64,000 nucleotides of DNA from assembly GCA_009760885.1 (NCBI GenBank), contig CM019713.1:8694766-8758765 (forward strand), given 5' to 3'. The notes under the pieces are model-generated. The model was not told where the DNA came from and did no database searches. It saw only the letters and a list, made by a program, of their open reading frames with translations. The position numbers and the translations under genes are program-made. Of the stretch, positions 1 to 12,035 are shown in pieces. The DNA comes from Achatina immaculata. Taxonomy: Eukaryota; Mollusca; Gastropoda; Stylommatophora; Achatinidae. Position 1 is the first letter of the stretch. The number at the start of each line of letters is the position of its first letter.

Positions 1-250
1 TTCCCCAGTTGCATTTTCTGCTTCAAGTTCTAGGAGGATGAGAGAGCGAAAAGTGTGCTAGTGACTGCTATATTGCTGGTACTATAAAAATTAGATAGTG
101 TCTGCTGCAGTTAAAAAAAAAAAAAGTTAATATGAAGGACAGGAAAAAGTAAAAGACAACGTTATAGCCCAATATTTAGGCAAAATTCTGTTGTCAGTGA
201 GAGCAGAAAAGAAAATGAACACAGAAAGAAAAATTCATTTGTCAGAGGTT

Positions 251-500
251 CTGACAACAGGTCAGTTTGTTTCTCATTTTGATGGGGCTTCTGATAAAAG
301 GACAACCTGTTAATCATTTTGGTGGGGCATTTGATAAAAGGACAACCTGTTCATCATTTTGGTGGGGCATCTGATAAAGGGACAAACTGTTAATCATTTT
401 GGCAGGGCCTCTGATAATAGATCAATTTGCTCCTTATTTTGGTGAAGCTACTGATCATAGGACTATTTCTCATTTTGATGGGGTTTCTGATAAAACGTCA
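251..500. repeat. Degenerate 40-bp minisatellite, about six copies
   Basis: Unit like CTGATAAAAGGACAACCTGT plus TAATCATTTTGGTGGGGCAT, restarting at 291, 331, 371, 411 and 451, with a shorter last copy. Copies diverge, so the array is old. Confidence 0.8.
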
Positions 501-708
501 TCTTACTATTTACTTTCATGGGGTCAAAGTAGAACTTGGGTTTCGTGATGGCCCTTGTTAAGGTTCAGTCTGTGCCCTATTTCATTTGGTGGTGGGGGGT
601 GGTGTCGGCTGTTGATAAACCTGCTTCTTGGGTGACCTCTTTTGCTTGTTTCAAGATCATGAATTCATGTTGTTGGTTCCAAATAACTCATTCAGTTATA
701 GAGATATA

Positions 709-1636
709 TGGGGGTCATACTGAAAGTCATGAGCAAAATTTTTTTTTAAAATCAGAATTTATACATTGAGAAAATATAAATGTATCACCTTAATCTGCAT
801 CCTTTGCACTTCATGTAGATGTCACATGACATCACCATCTTGTGTCATGTGACCACGCGGAGCAGAAACAAAATGGTGGGTGCTGAAGTTTTGTTTCATC
901 AACGTGCTGTTATTGAGTTCCTCATTAAAGAGGAAATCCCCGCTGCTGAAATTCACCAAAGACTTCAACTTGCTTATAGAGATGTGTGTATGGGTGCTAG
1001 CAGTGTTAGGAGGTGGATGAAACATTTCAAAGATGGAAATATGAGCATCCAAGATATGCCTTGCAGTGGTTGCCCTCGAACTGCCTCCGCAGAACACAAC
1101 ATGAAAAGGTTTGACAACATCATTAAACAAAACAGACATGTCACAGTATCTGAAATCACTGTAAATCTTGGAATAGGACACAATGCAGTACAGGAAATGA
1201 TTGAAACCCTAGGCTATAGAAAAGTTTGTGCCCGCTGGGTCGCACATTTGTTGACTGAAGATCACAAAGCTGTGAGAAAAACTCTGCTTGCTGGACAACT
1301 GAGGAAATTCAGAAAGTAGGTTGGGAAATTCTTCCACACACTGCCTATAGCCTTGATCTGGCACCCAGTGATTACCATTTGTGAAAGAATAAATGCGAGG
1401 CCATCACCATGACACAAGAGAGAACATCCAGAAAGCAGCATCTGTGCCTTCAGTCAGCTGGAACGGAATTCTACTAGGAGGGTATTTTCAAACTTGCAGG
1501 GTGATGGGAAAAATGTGTGCAGAGAAATGGAGATTATGTTGAAAAGTGAAGAAAAGGATGCACATTAAGGTGATACATTTATATTTTCTCTTGATTTTTG
1601 AAAAATTTGTGCTCATGACTTTTGGTATAACCCTCG
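709..1636 (+). mobile_element. Mariner element 1, internally deleted
   Basis: About 928 bp between TA dinucleotides (707-708, 1637-1638). The ends are long inverted repeats: left GGGGTCATACTGAAAGTCAT, right (reverse) AGGGTTATACCAAAAGTCAT, and both continue into a further 27-nt identical block at 768-794 and 1564-1590. It carries a transposase start and end but not the middle, so it cannot move by itself. Confidence 0.87.
819..1400 (+). pseudogene. Mariner transposase, DNA-binding half plus C-terminal scrap
   Basis: The open frame 819-1319 gives the two helix-turn-helix domains that bind the inverted repeats (VIEFLIKEEIPAAEIHQRL, SSVRRWMKHF, then TVSEITVNLGIG and VCARWVAHLL). A second frame at about 1321-1380 gives HTAYSLDLAPSDYHL, the conserved segment around the third catalytic aspartate. 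The block with the first two aspartates is gone, so there is no catalysis. The remaining half could in principle still bind ends. Confidence 0.85.
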
Positions 1637-2312
1637 TACCAACAACCAACTAACCATCTTAATATTCTCCATCTTTTGTATTCATGTATTTTTTTTTACA
1701 AAAAAAAATGTTGAATTTTCAGTAAATATAAAACAAAAGAAAAAAATGCAAAAAAACCTTAAATGAACTCAAATCTTGTTATTTTTTAAAATCTTGTGAG
1801 CAAATAAATGTATGGTATAGTCCTGTTTTCTGGCCAGTGCAACAGTTTTGTGGGAGATTTCTTAATTTTTTTTTTTTCCCATAAATTATTCACAGCTTTC
1901 CTGTATTTTTTTTTTCCACATATGTGGCGTATGCTCTTAAGAGCTACATAAATTATGACATGTGATCAAAAGTATGTAGTTGTTTTCCTTTCCATAAAAA
2001 GTTCATGCCAATACTTTTAATTTGAAGAGTGCATTCGCTAACGTGTTAGAACCTCAACAATATTGTCCTCACAAACATTAATGAAACTATGAAATCTCCA
2101 AGTGCTTTCACTGACTTCCTTAACCCACTAGTCAAGCACATAAGAAATCAGTAATCATGATGACAATGTCGATGAGCATAAAAACCTGCTCAACAACAAA
2201 AGTAAGTGACAAGTCAAGTGTAGAAACTGAGGAATAAACCTGTGATTAGTATAGAACATGAAGTTAAAATGAAAGTGCTTCATGTGTTCTTACATTCTTT
2301 CATAATAAAGAT
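1637..2312. other. No gene seen
   Basis: AT-rich sequence with homopolymer runs. No coding frame or known repeat recognised. Confidence 0.5.
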
Positions 2313-2555
2313 AATTTTCATAACAAAGTTAATTAACTTTCATAACATAGAAATTAACTTTCATAACAAAGTAATTAACTTTCATAACATAGAAATTAAC
2401 TTTCATAACAAAGTAATTTACTTTCATAACATAGAAATTAACTTTCATGACAAAGTAATTTACTTTCATAACATAGAAATTAACTTTCATAACAAAGTAA
2501 TTAACTTTCATAACATAGAAATTAACTTTCATAACAAAGTAATTAACTTTCATTA
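2313..2555. repeat. 42-bp satellite made of two 21-bp half units
   Basis: About six copies alternating ATTAACTTTCATAACATAGA and ATTAACTTTCATAACAAAGT. The period is a multiple of three and stop-free on both strands, so it produces spurious peptides in both directions (INFHNIE repeats on plus). Confidence 0.9.
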
Positions 2556-2679
2556 TGATTATCTGTAACAGTAAAATTAAAACATAAGAAAAAAAAATTA
2601 GAATACATCAAGGATACTTGACATCATTTCTGTTTATTTTAACCATGCTCTGTGGCTTCTTTTCCACCAAGCAATCGTA

Positions 2680-3944
2680 CATGTTTCGACAATTAAGTAA
2701 TGAGACTAATTCCATAAAAAATAAAATAACAGTTGAAGATATAACCTGTATTTTATTCAAAGTAAGCCCCTTGTGCATTGATACAGCGAGTGGCATGATC
2801 TAACAAACACTGGAGCGACCTCTGCAGTTCTGTTGGTATGACCCTTAAACTCGATGTTACGGCCCTTTGGATGTCATCAGTATCGTCAAAGAAGCATCCT
2901 TTCAATGGTAACTTTAATTCTGAGAGTAGAAAATAATCGCAGGGAGATAAATCTAGAGAATAGGATGGATGGTTGAGAACACACATTTGTTTTTGGGCCA
3001 AAAATTCCTGTACAAATATCGCTCGGTGAGGAAAAAACTGCCAGGTGTTGGATACTCGGGTCGGACTCAGAGAATCCTTTTCACTAGGCGTTTCAAAATA
3101 CTTAAATAAATTTTGGCAGTGACAGTCTGTCCTTCTGGAATAAATTCTTTGTCAATAACTCCTTTGCTGTCGTAGAAGCACACCAATATTGTCATCACTT
3201 TCGACTTTTCAAGACAAAAGTTTTTGCTTTTTGGTGATGATGATGACTAATACTGAGCACTTTATGTTTAGTTGTGGGATCATAACAGAAAATCCATGTT
3301 TCATCCTCTGCAACAATCAAATTTAAGAAATGTTTATTTATGTGACATGTTTTGCATACTCAACACTCTGATGTTTTTGGTCATCAGACAATGCATGTAG
3401 TACAAACCGACAAGCACCTCTTTTCTTGCCCAAATATTCCACCAAAATTTTATGAATGGCCTATCGGTTAACACCAAATTCATCTGCCATCATCCTCACA
3501 GTCAAACAACGATCTTCTTGTATCCAATCTCTTGTATTAAGACTTTTGTATTAAGTTCCTCATTACGAACAGAAATTGGGCGTCCATATTTAGTTGCATT
3601 TGTAATCATTTCCACACCACTTTTGAATCATGAATACCACCTGCACAAGATAAACAATTATCCCATAAACTTGTCACATCAATTCAACTGTCTCAATGGC
3701 ACTTTTTCCAAGTTTTAAACAGAATTTAATGTTAGCTTTTTGCTCCATGCTGATTATATGACAATGCACCTCTAACTAGGTCAACAAAATGGCAGCTTAT
3801 CTGTCGTCTGCTTATTGGGCGGCAATGAAAAGTTGCCAGATCATAGATGAAGGTTGCCTATTAGATTCCATGTTTTGCCTCATAGATGGAACTTTTGTCT
3901 TGGCCATAATAAAATCAGTCTCATTACTTAATTGTCGGACCTTA
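2680..3944 (-). mobile_element. Mariner element 2, full length but decayed
   Basis: About 1265 bp, a normal mariner length, flanked by TA. The inverted ends share CGACAATTAAGTAATGAGAC (left, about 2687; right on the minus strand, about 3937). Confidence 0.83.
2753..3748 (-). pseudogene. Mariner transposase, frameshifted
   Basis: Starts at an ATG at 3748 (MEQKANIKFCLKLGKSA) and soon meets a stop. Further pieces in other frames include EDETWIFCYDPTTK with the first catalytic aspartate. The last open piece, 3001-2753, has NHPSYSLDLSPCDYF with the third. Several frame breaks leave it inactive. Its helix-turn-helix opening differs from the other two mariners in the window, so it is a separate lineage. 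Confidence 0.82.
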
Positions 3945-3946
3945 TA

Positions 3947-5010
3947 TATGCTATTTGATACCATACGCAGAGATTCATCGTGGAGAATTTTAAGACTATG
4001 GAATACCATCTAAAACTGTCAACATCATTAAGGATCTCTACAATGGATATGTTTGTGCTGTCAACACAGAAGAAGGTATGAGCGAATGGTTTCAGATTGA
4101 AGCAGGCATGAAACAAGGATGTATGCTATCTCCCTTGGTTTTTTAAATTGCCATAGACTTCATAATGAAAAAATATTGCACAGGTAAAAGGGGCATTGAT
4201 TGGGTTCATGGGACCCAACTAGAAGATCTTGATTTTGCAGATGACATAACTCTTATCAATGACAATGTGAATTTGATGCAAGAAAAAACAGATACCCTGT
4301 CCTCACTGGTTAGCAAAATAGGACTTGAAGTTAACAAGGAAAAAACAAAAATAATGAAACTTCTCATTAATCAAGAAGGAAAAATACACATAGAAGGAAC
4401 AGCTGTTGAAGAAGTAAACCAATCCGCATACCTCGGCAGCTACATAGACCTGGAAGGTGACGCCAGAAAGGAAGTTAGAATTGCAAAAGCAGCACTGACT
4501 TCAAGAATCTTGAGAACACATGGCACTCAAAAGTTATAAGCTCAAAACCAAGCTAAGATTATTTAATTCAAATCCAATATCCACCCTTATTTATGCATGT
4601 GAAAGATGGAAAACTAAAGAAATAAACAACAAATTAGACTCTTTTGAAAACAAATGTCTAAAGACAATACTTGGTATAAAGTGGAGCGAATTCAAGAACA
4701 ATGCAGAGATAAAGCAGATGAGTGAACAACAACCCATCTCATGGTTGATCAGAAAAAGGAAAGGGACATATATTGGTCACGTGATGAGAAGAAACAGAGA
4801 ATCCCAAAACAAGTTATCAAGTGGAACACAATAGGCCAAAGAAGAAGAGGTCAACCACGTGAAACTCTAAAGAGGACATTGTGAAGAGAGGCCAAATTAG
4901 TAGGCATAAAATCCTTTGATGACACTGAAAAACTGACTGAAAACAGGAAAACTTGGCAAACTACTATGCAAGGCCTATGTGACATTTAATGGCATGGGAA
5001 GGATGTAAGA
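3947..5010 (+). mobile_element. LINE family A, 5'-truncated reverse transcriptase
   Basis: Non-LTR reverse transcriptase from mid-palm to the 3' end: AGMKQGCMLSPLVF, then [13 protein letters not shown] (catalytic FADD) and YACERWKT in the C-terminal region. Several frame breaks and stops. Begins exactly at the right end of mariner 2. Ends GGATGTAAGATGTAA, the tail shared by all family A copies. Confidence 0.85.
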
Positions 5011-5464
5011 TGTAATCATATATGCTAGTTTCTATTTCCTATGTTATATGATCAACTTATCTAGATATTTCCTTTTCCATCTGCCTTAGTCTTTTCCTGT
5101 TGAATTTTCCAGCTGTTATTTCATAATACATCCAAGGAAATTTTTCCCCTGGACAACCAGTATTCCTCTTTACATTGAAATCTTCTTACAATGAAAACAC
5201 AATGGCTTACAATCAGAGAACTAGAATCTATAACTTTCCTCATAGTCTTCAACATTTTCTTTTGTTTGAGATTGTACTCATACTTAGTAGTTATAAGACT
5301 GTAGTGAATATCCCTCAGTCAACTGCTTAATGCAAGATTTTGTTAACTGACTCTAAAATACTTTAGATAGTTTTATATCTGTGCACACAACAATTCTCAG
5401 TGCCACTAGTAGTACAAAGATGGTGGAGAAAAAAACTGCCTCATATTTAGAATAGGAAGGATTC
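5011..5464. other. No gene seen
   Basis: AT-rich spacer between two LINEs on opposite strands. Nothing recognised. Confidence 0.5.
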
Positions 5465-5475
5465 AATCCATTTAT

Positions 5476-7406
5476 TCATTCATTTGCATGTCCCTTGCGG
5501 AACTTTGCCTCCCTAACAGCTCTCCTATAGGCCTCTCGGTTGTGAGCAAGATGGCCTGCTGCTGATGCACCCATTTGCAGATCATCAACAATGTCTTGCA
5601 GCCATCTTCGCCTTGGTCTTCCTCTCTTTCTTTTTCCCATTATGTACCCTTCCAATACAGTCATCTCTAAATTATCATGACGTTTAATGTATCCACAATA
5701 TCTAAGTTTTCTCTCTTTATCCTCTTTACTAGCCAGCCTTCTTCAATATTAAGTTGTTGTAGTATGGATATATTTGTTCTTTTTTGTGTCCATGATATTT
5801 GAAGAACTCTTCTGTAGCATTTACATTCAAAGGCATTTATGTGTTTCTCAGCTGTTTTGTTAAGTGTCCAGGTCTCACAGGCATATGTTGCGATAGGAAA
5901 GATGCATGCCCTTAAAAATCTTATTTTTGTGGTCCTGTCTGCTCCTCTCCACAGATTCTTTAGTTGTTTTACTTTCTGAAGAGCGATAGATGTCCTCCTT
6001 TTCATTTCCCTCTTCGTTATTCTTACGGACTGACATAATTAGTTTTTCCATTCCTTTTTGTGTTGTGTACAGTAATACTGTGTCATCAGCATATCTAATC
6101 TCTGGTATTTCATAACCTCCAATTGTTATGGCATGGTAATATTCTTTGTTTACATCTTCTCTAACATTCCTCATTATATTTTCAGTATACACGTTAAATA
6201 AGTAAGGTGACAATATGTACCCCTGACAGACCTCTTGTTTTATGTCAAACCAAGTTGTTGTTTCACCATTTATTCTTACTGCTACTTGTTGGTCTAGATA
6301 CAGCAGTGATGTTAATTGTATCAAATGTGTTGGAAATCCCATTTTTTCCATTAATTCCCAAAGTTTCTGGTGTTGTACACAATCAAATGGCTTTGAGTAG
6401 TCTATAAAGGATAAATATAGATTCACATTAAATTCTCTGCATTTCTCTAATATTAATCTTATATTGAATATATGATCTCTTGATCCTCTTCCTTGCCTGA
6501 AACCAGCTTGGACCAAACTGACTTCTTCTGTTTTCTTACGAAGTCTACCCATTAAGATTTTTAACAAAATTTTACTGGCATGACTAATCAAGGCAACAGT
6601 TCTGTAGTTTGTGCATAATTTCAGGTTATCCTTTTTTGGCAGTCGTATGAATATAGTTCTTTTCCATTCTTTTGGCCAAATACCTGAATGCCATATCTTT
6701 TTACATAGTGCATGATAGATTGTTGCACATTCCTTTCCTCCTGTTTTAATAAGTTCAGTTGTCACATTTTTCAGATTTTTTATTGCCCATAAAACTTCTT
6801 CTATTGTCGGTTCGGGTTCTTTCTCCTCCAATAATAATTCACACTGTTGATTTCTGCTTTCACGGTCAGTTGTTTCATACATTCCTCTGCAATGTTCCTT
6901 CCATCTTTCTAGAATTCCTCTGTCTCTGTCAAGGTACTCCTCATCTTGTCACAAATTACATTAAGCTTAGGTGTGACATTCCTCATCAATGTCTTCATTT
7001 CTTTAAACATTTCACTATCTCTTCCACACTTCTGATGTCCTTCTTTTCTTTCACAACAATCTTGTATGTATTGTTTTTTGTCTTTTCTTATGTTTCTTTG
7101 TACTTCTTTTGTTAAAGATTTATATTCCTCTTTGTTGTTGTTTGTCACTTTCCATTACGTCTTCATTTCTCTACGTTGTTTTATCAGTTCTACTGTGCTT
7201 GCTGTAATTCATCCATTCTTTTGTGTTTTCTTTACTGGAACCACATCTTTAGCTGTTATTATTAAGATATCTTTGGCCTGCGTAACCAATTCATCTGGTG
7301 TCATCTCCTCCTGTACAGCCATCAGGATTTCGAAATGGTTCTTCACTACTATACCATATTGTTCTGGTATTTTTGTAAGATCATAGTAGAGCGGTCTTGA
7401 TCCCAT
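5476..7406 (-). pseudogene. LINE B reverse transcriptase, broken into at least five frames
   Basis: The main open piece, 6882-5875, has fingers and palm: LPKKDNLKLCTNYRTVALIS, QAGFRQGRGSRDHIF, FIDYSKPFDCV, CQGYILSPYLFN and the catalytic IRYADDTVLLY. Pieces at 7406-7209 and 7148-6909 are the linker after the endonuclease. 6005-5667 is the thumb (YACETWTLNK) and 5664-5476 the C-terminal GKRKRGRPRRRWLQDI. Frameshifts make it inactive. Confidence 0.87.
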
Positions 7407-7507
7407 AACTGTCTTTTTTATCTCTTCTTCATGTCTGCTTATAGTAACTCATGGTCCATGTCACAATCAGCACCTGGTAAAGTTTTTGCTAATGGTATAC
7501 TTGATCT

Positions 7508-8380
7508 TCACCTTCTTTGCACTAAAATGTAATCTATTTGATTCTTGGTTTTCCCATCATGTGATGTCCATGTGTAAAGTCTTCTTCGATGTCGTTTAAA
7601 AAGTGTGTTAGCGGTCATTAGCTCATTTTCCATGCAAAACATCATTAGATTGTTACTTGCCTCATCTCTATGTCCTATGCTAAATTTCCCCACAACATAT
7701 CCTTCGTCTTCAGCTCTTTCTGTACCAATCTTTGCATTAAAATCCCCCATTATTAATACAATATCATTTTTCCGTACCTGGTCTATTGTTGTTTGCAGTG
7801 TATTATAAAAGTCTGCTACTTCCTCTTCTTTTGCTGCTGATGTAGGTGCATATATCTGGATGATTGGTACATTTCTAGGAGTCACCTTAAGTCTGAGAGT
7901 GAGGATTCTATCACTCACTGGATTGTAACCTAGTAACGCTTTTGATGTTAATTTGTCCAAGTAAAAAGCCACTCCATTCTTTCCTCCTAATTTTCCACCA
8001 GAGTATATAAAGATATTATCATTCTCACTCTTGAAGTGTCCTGATCCTTTCCATCGATGTTCGCAGATTCCCAAAATGTGTATCCCCGTTCTTTTCATCT
8101 CGTCTCTCATTATTTGAAACTTTCCCTCATACATACTTCTCACATTCCATGTTCCTACTCTTATTTTTCTTTTTAGTTTGATGCAGGGGTTTTTCTTAGT
8201 AACACCATCAGGATTTTGTCTGTTGTCACAATTACAAGTACCAACCTCTGTCTCACACTCTTCCCCAGTGTTAAAATTAAATCTATCTGGCCTGGGGGAC
8301 TTGCCACCCAATCTTTTTCCTGTCTGATCTTCCATGTTGCTATTTGGGTTTCTTGGTATATTTCCAGAAGATAGATTCAA
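7508..8380 (-). pseudogene. LINE B apurinic-type endonuclease
   Basis: 290 codons open. Motifs of the AP-endonuclease-like domain that nicks the target DNA: GTWNVRSMYEGK, GICEHRWKG (metal-binding Glu), IYAPTS, MGDFNAKIG, TWTSHDGKTKNQIDYI. The final catalytic His segment (CDMDHELL, about 7445-7465) lies in another frame, so a frameshift separates it. Similar domains are often misnamed craniofacial development protein 2 in animal genomes. Confidence 0.87.
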
Positions 8381-8384
8381 TCCA

Positions 8385-8755
8385 GACCTCTTAAATGATA
8401 ATGAAATATGTCTAGTACATATTAATCCAGACTTTCACAACTAAATCTGCAAATTTTTTTCAGACTTTTTCAACAGGTTATATTTTATGGCAGTTTTTAG
8501 CTGTGAATATGACATTTGAGTGAACTCTTTTCTGACAACAAAATAAAACACTTACATGAAATGGGATGAGAATTAACAATATGCCAATAAATTATAGCAC
8601 AAAAGAGTGTTGAACAATATGCAAAAGATGCATTTTAAGAACAAATCTAATTCTTCTGCACAAATACTACTGCCAAAAACAAAAAAACAAAAGGAAAATC
8701 ATCACAACAAAAATAAGATGTTTATAATAGAATATTAAATATGACAAGAAGAGAC
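8385..8755. other. No gene seen
   Basis: AT-rich, unrecognised. Confidence 0.4.
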
Positions 8756-8759
8756 CAAA

Positions 8760-9060
8760 GAATGACACCATCAAGGCAAAGGTTGGAGTAACACTATTAC
8801 ACTACATTCAGAAACAAGTCAAATGGTTTGGTCACTTTACACAGCTACTGCCAGACAGTGTACCATAAAAAACATTCACACTAAGATTTATAGGTATAAA
8901 GGAAACAGCCACCCATGCAAGAGATTGAGGAAGGAAATTGCAGAAGCCTTAAATATCCCATTATGTGAAGCACACCACTTTGCCCTATAAAAGATGTCTA
9001 TTTGTCCCCTCAACACCGAGATGTATGTGAGGAAGGAGATTAGATAAGACAAACAAACAA
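8760..9060 (+). mobile_element. LINE family G 3' fragment
   Basis: Decayed C-terminal text (VKWFGHFTQLLPDS) and a 3' end CGAGATGTATGTGAGGAAGG followed by AAACAAAC repeats. It matches the 3' end of the minus-strand copy near 41.94 kb (RRLFVP then TPxx in both). Confidence 0.6.
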
Positions 9061-9257
9061 AATTGGTGGATATTTTTGGTAAGGACTTTACATATATTTC
9101 TTCATTATCCAGTCAACATTTTACAGAACCTTCACACTAGTCTAGCAGATGAAGTAATTTCCTCTGATAACCTAAAAATGTATGTGATTCTTTTGCTTCC
9201 TATAGAGTTTTCTGTTTCATTACTTTCGTACCTAGGATCTCTTCAAAGACTGTATCA

Positions 9258-9480
9258 ACTATCTTCTTCTTCTTCTTCTCCTTCTTCTTCTTTGAACAGT
9301 TTCAGACACTGACTTTTGAAGCAGTTGGTAGTCATCCAGAGGCCATGGACATCCCATACAGTTTGTTTTGGACTGGTGTGATAGTTGGCCATATTTGCCT
9401 CTTCTGTTGTTCATGTAATGGGCACTCCTGCAGAGTGGTCTGCTGTCATCTCATTTGTGCCATACACACATTCGTCGATT
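9258..9480 (-). mobile_element. LINE family E 3' fragment
   Basis: Minus strand gives a zinc-knuckle-like CVYGTNEMTADH and KLYG, the C-terminal end of an I-superfamily LINE after RNase H. It ends in a GAA-rich tail at about 9262-9292. Confidence 0.65.
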
Positions 9481-10564
9481 AAAATCAACTAGCAAATCTT
9501 ACTCATATCAGACAACATAGTAACATAAAAGACTTACTTTCATAAAGTCAAAATTCTGAGAAAGAAAATGTTTAGTAAAATTTGGTTTCAGCACAGATTT
9601 AAGTACTGTTCAAATTACATTTCAGAGCTTCTGTGAAATCTCTGATTATAACATTCACACTTCAAATAATTTTTTTTCTATATTAAAAAAATCTGAAGGA
9701 CAATACTGATTATTTGATAAACCATTGTAAATAATTATGAAAAAGAAAGCCACAGATTTATTTTAAAAGCAATATATGAAGTGTGAAATAAAATCTGAAA
9801 GAAAAGTTATAAAACATGGATATAGCTGCATTATATTACAACACTGGACATTGGTATGACAACTTGCCACCAGAAAAACTTGGTTAGTGTGAACTATGAT
9901 TTTATAACAAAAATGAAAAGTGGAAACTTGTGTTTTAATAAAATCATTTCAGTAAGTTCTGCCACAATGCATGTTTTTACAACACATTTTGGCAGCTAAT
10001 AAGAGGAAACACTTATATCCTCCTTCTTCTTCAGCATTCAGTTCTGTATGCTCAGCTGTCTAAAATGGGACCTGGGTTGGCTCCATGAATCATGCTATCA
10101 GCAGGAGGTCTTTATAGGGAACACTATCCCAGAATGTGAACTTTAAATTGACTATCATGTGATTCTATCTTGAGCATTCAATACTGGTGAGTCTCTGAAT
10201 CTCAGCTATTGAGCACCAACCCTGCTTCCCCCTATTTAAGCTATTCATTTCTTCAGTCACATGGGTTTAAAAAGGGTGTTCAGAAGTGCTTCATAACTTT
10301 CAGTGTGTTTTTGAAAAATGTTTCTGTCCTCTTTGTTCATCCTGAATAAATAGCTTAGCTACAAGCAGTACTACCTTGTATATGAGATCTGCACATATTT
10401 ATCTTTTTTTTTTTTCTGTAAGCCCTGCTCTTTTTTTTTTAGCCTGAATTACTATAATATTTTTTTTTGAAGGACATGAATATCACATTACAGTATTATT
10501 TTTGTACTTAATAACTAAATTATGAAAGACCTTTTATACCTGGAAATGTGAATCCGAGAATGAT
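9481..10564. other. No gene seen
   Basis: AT-rich sequence with T runs. No coding frame or repeat recognised. Confidence 0.45.
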
Positions 10565-11030
10565 ACAATTATACTGTTGTACTACGGTTAGTGGGGTAGG
10601 GGTATCCCCTATCAAAGGAGAAATAAGACACCTCCTTACCTCCATCAGTCTACGGGACACCCTTTTGGGCAAGGTGGAGTACCCGTATAGCCCCCCCGAT
10701 CAGAGTGACGTGAAGCCATGAGAGCAGGTGGTGGATGGAATGGGAGAGCAGCCAACAAATAATGTTGGCTATTGGTTACCACTCTAAGAAGGTAGGCAGA
10801 TGATCTCAATGTAGGGACAACGGCTATGATCACTGACTAGTACATTCACTGCCCGGAAGGAAAGCAATGGTAAACTATCTTCTGGAAATATACCAAGAAA
10901 CCCAAACAGCAGCATGGATGCACCAGCAGCAAGCCATCTTGCTCACAACTGAGAGGCCAACAGGAGTGCTGTTAGGGAGGCAAAGTTCCGCAAGGGACAT
11001 GCAAATTAATGAATGAATGAATGAACTATA
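10565..11030 (+). mobile_element. Candidate SINE with LINE B tail
   Basis: The last 120 bp (from about 10908) equals the LINE B 3' end, including GTTCCGCAAGGGACATGCAA and a TGAA tail. The first 340 bp is unrelated to LINE B. It contains GGAAGGAAAGCAATGGTAAA and CCAAGAAACCC, a layout like the RTE-tailed SINEs of other animals. A chimeric LINE truncation is the alternative. Confidence 0.55.
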
Positions 11031-11392
11031 GCAACAGGAATTAATCATAAGATGACTAAAATTATACACAAAAATAGAAAGTAAGGAGGAAGGAACTATT
11101 CAAAACTAACAGAAAAAAAGAACATGATAAATTAGCATCAATACTTTTAAAATGAAACAAAACTTGTCAATGCGAACTGCACAACAATTTCATATAAAAT
11201 GAAACCCAGAAAGAAAAGAGGATTCTATATTTTTTACAGACATTTACTAGAGAAAAAAAGGCAAGATATATGACACCAAAATAAATATAAAACATAAAAA
11301 AAGTATGAACAGAACAACACTGTGAAAGAAACCGAATGTGAAATCAACATTCTTTGTGACAACAGTATTGATTTATAAAGTAGGTTTTGATG
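11031..11392. other. No gene seen
   Basis: A-rich spacer, unrecognised. It may include the decayed 5' part of the next LINE. Confidence 0.4.
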
Positions 11393-11820
11393 TGAAAGCT
11401 GGAAAACAACCAAAGAAATAGAGAGCAAAGTGAAGTTGGCTCATTTTAAAACAAACGTCTAATAAAAATACTTTGTATACAATTGGAACAGTTCAACACT
11501 AAAGCAAAGATATGAGAAATGATTATGCAGCAAACAGTCTCAGCAGTGATCAAGAAAAGAAGGTGGGCATATGTGAGGCATGTGATAAGAAGAAATAATC
11601 AGAGAATTACAAAGCAAGGCATGACATGGGAAACATTTGAAAAAAAAATGAAAAAAAAAAGAGGCCGACCATAAGAAGCCCTAAAGAGAACACTGACAAA
11701 AGAGGCTAAGATTCTTGAAAAGACTGAGAAGCTTGCTAAGAATAGAAACTCATGGCAAGACACATTGCAAGGCTCACTTGATGTCAGACAGCATGGAAAG
11801 GATGTAAGATGTGAGATTTA
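11393..11820 (+). mobile_element. LINE family A 3' fragment
   Basis: Aligns by eye with 4580-5010: AAGCTGGAAAACAACCAAAG, AGAGGCCGACCA, and the end GGAAAGGATGTAAGATGTGA. Truncated and full of stops. Confidence 0.8.
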
Positions 11821-12035
11821 TCAAGCATACTAGAATTCACTTCTTCCAGCAGTGCATCCCTAGGTTCACTTTATTCTTGGAATGTTATTTTGCACTGATT
11901 TTAATCTTGAGCTGACTGCTTTGCATTCACTCCATCTTATTTTTAGTTGTCCCTCTCAGTGTGTACAAATACTGTCCATTATCTTCATACTGTTCATTGT
12001 TAATATGTACCTCACATGCTCAGTCCATTTAATGG

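Larger units (their letters stand above)
5465..8384 (-). mobile_element. LINE family B, nearly complete coding region
   Basis: About 2.9 kb from endonuclease to 3' tail. Ends on the minus strand with AAATGAATGAATAAATGG, a TGAA-type tail after the HANE stop. The longest LINE in the window and the reference for the other B fragments. Confidence 0.88.
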
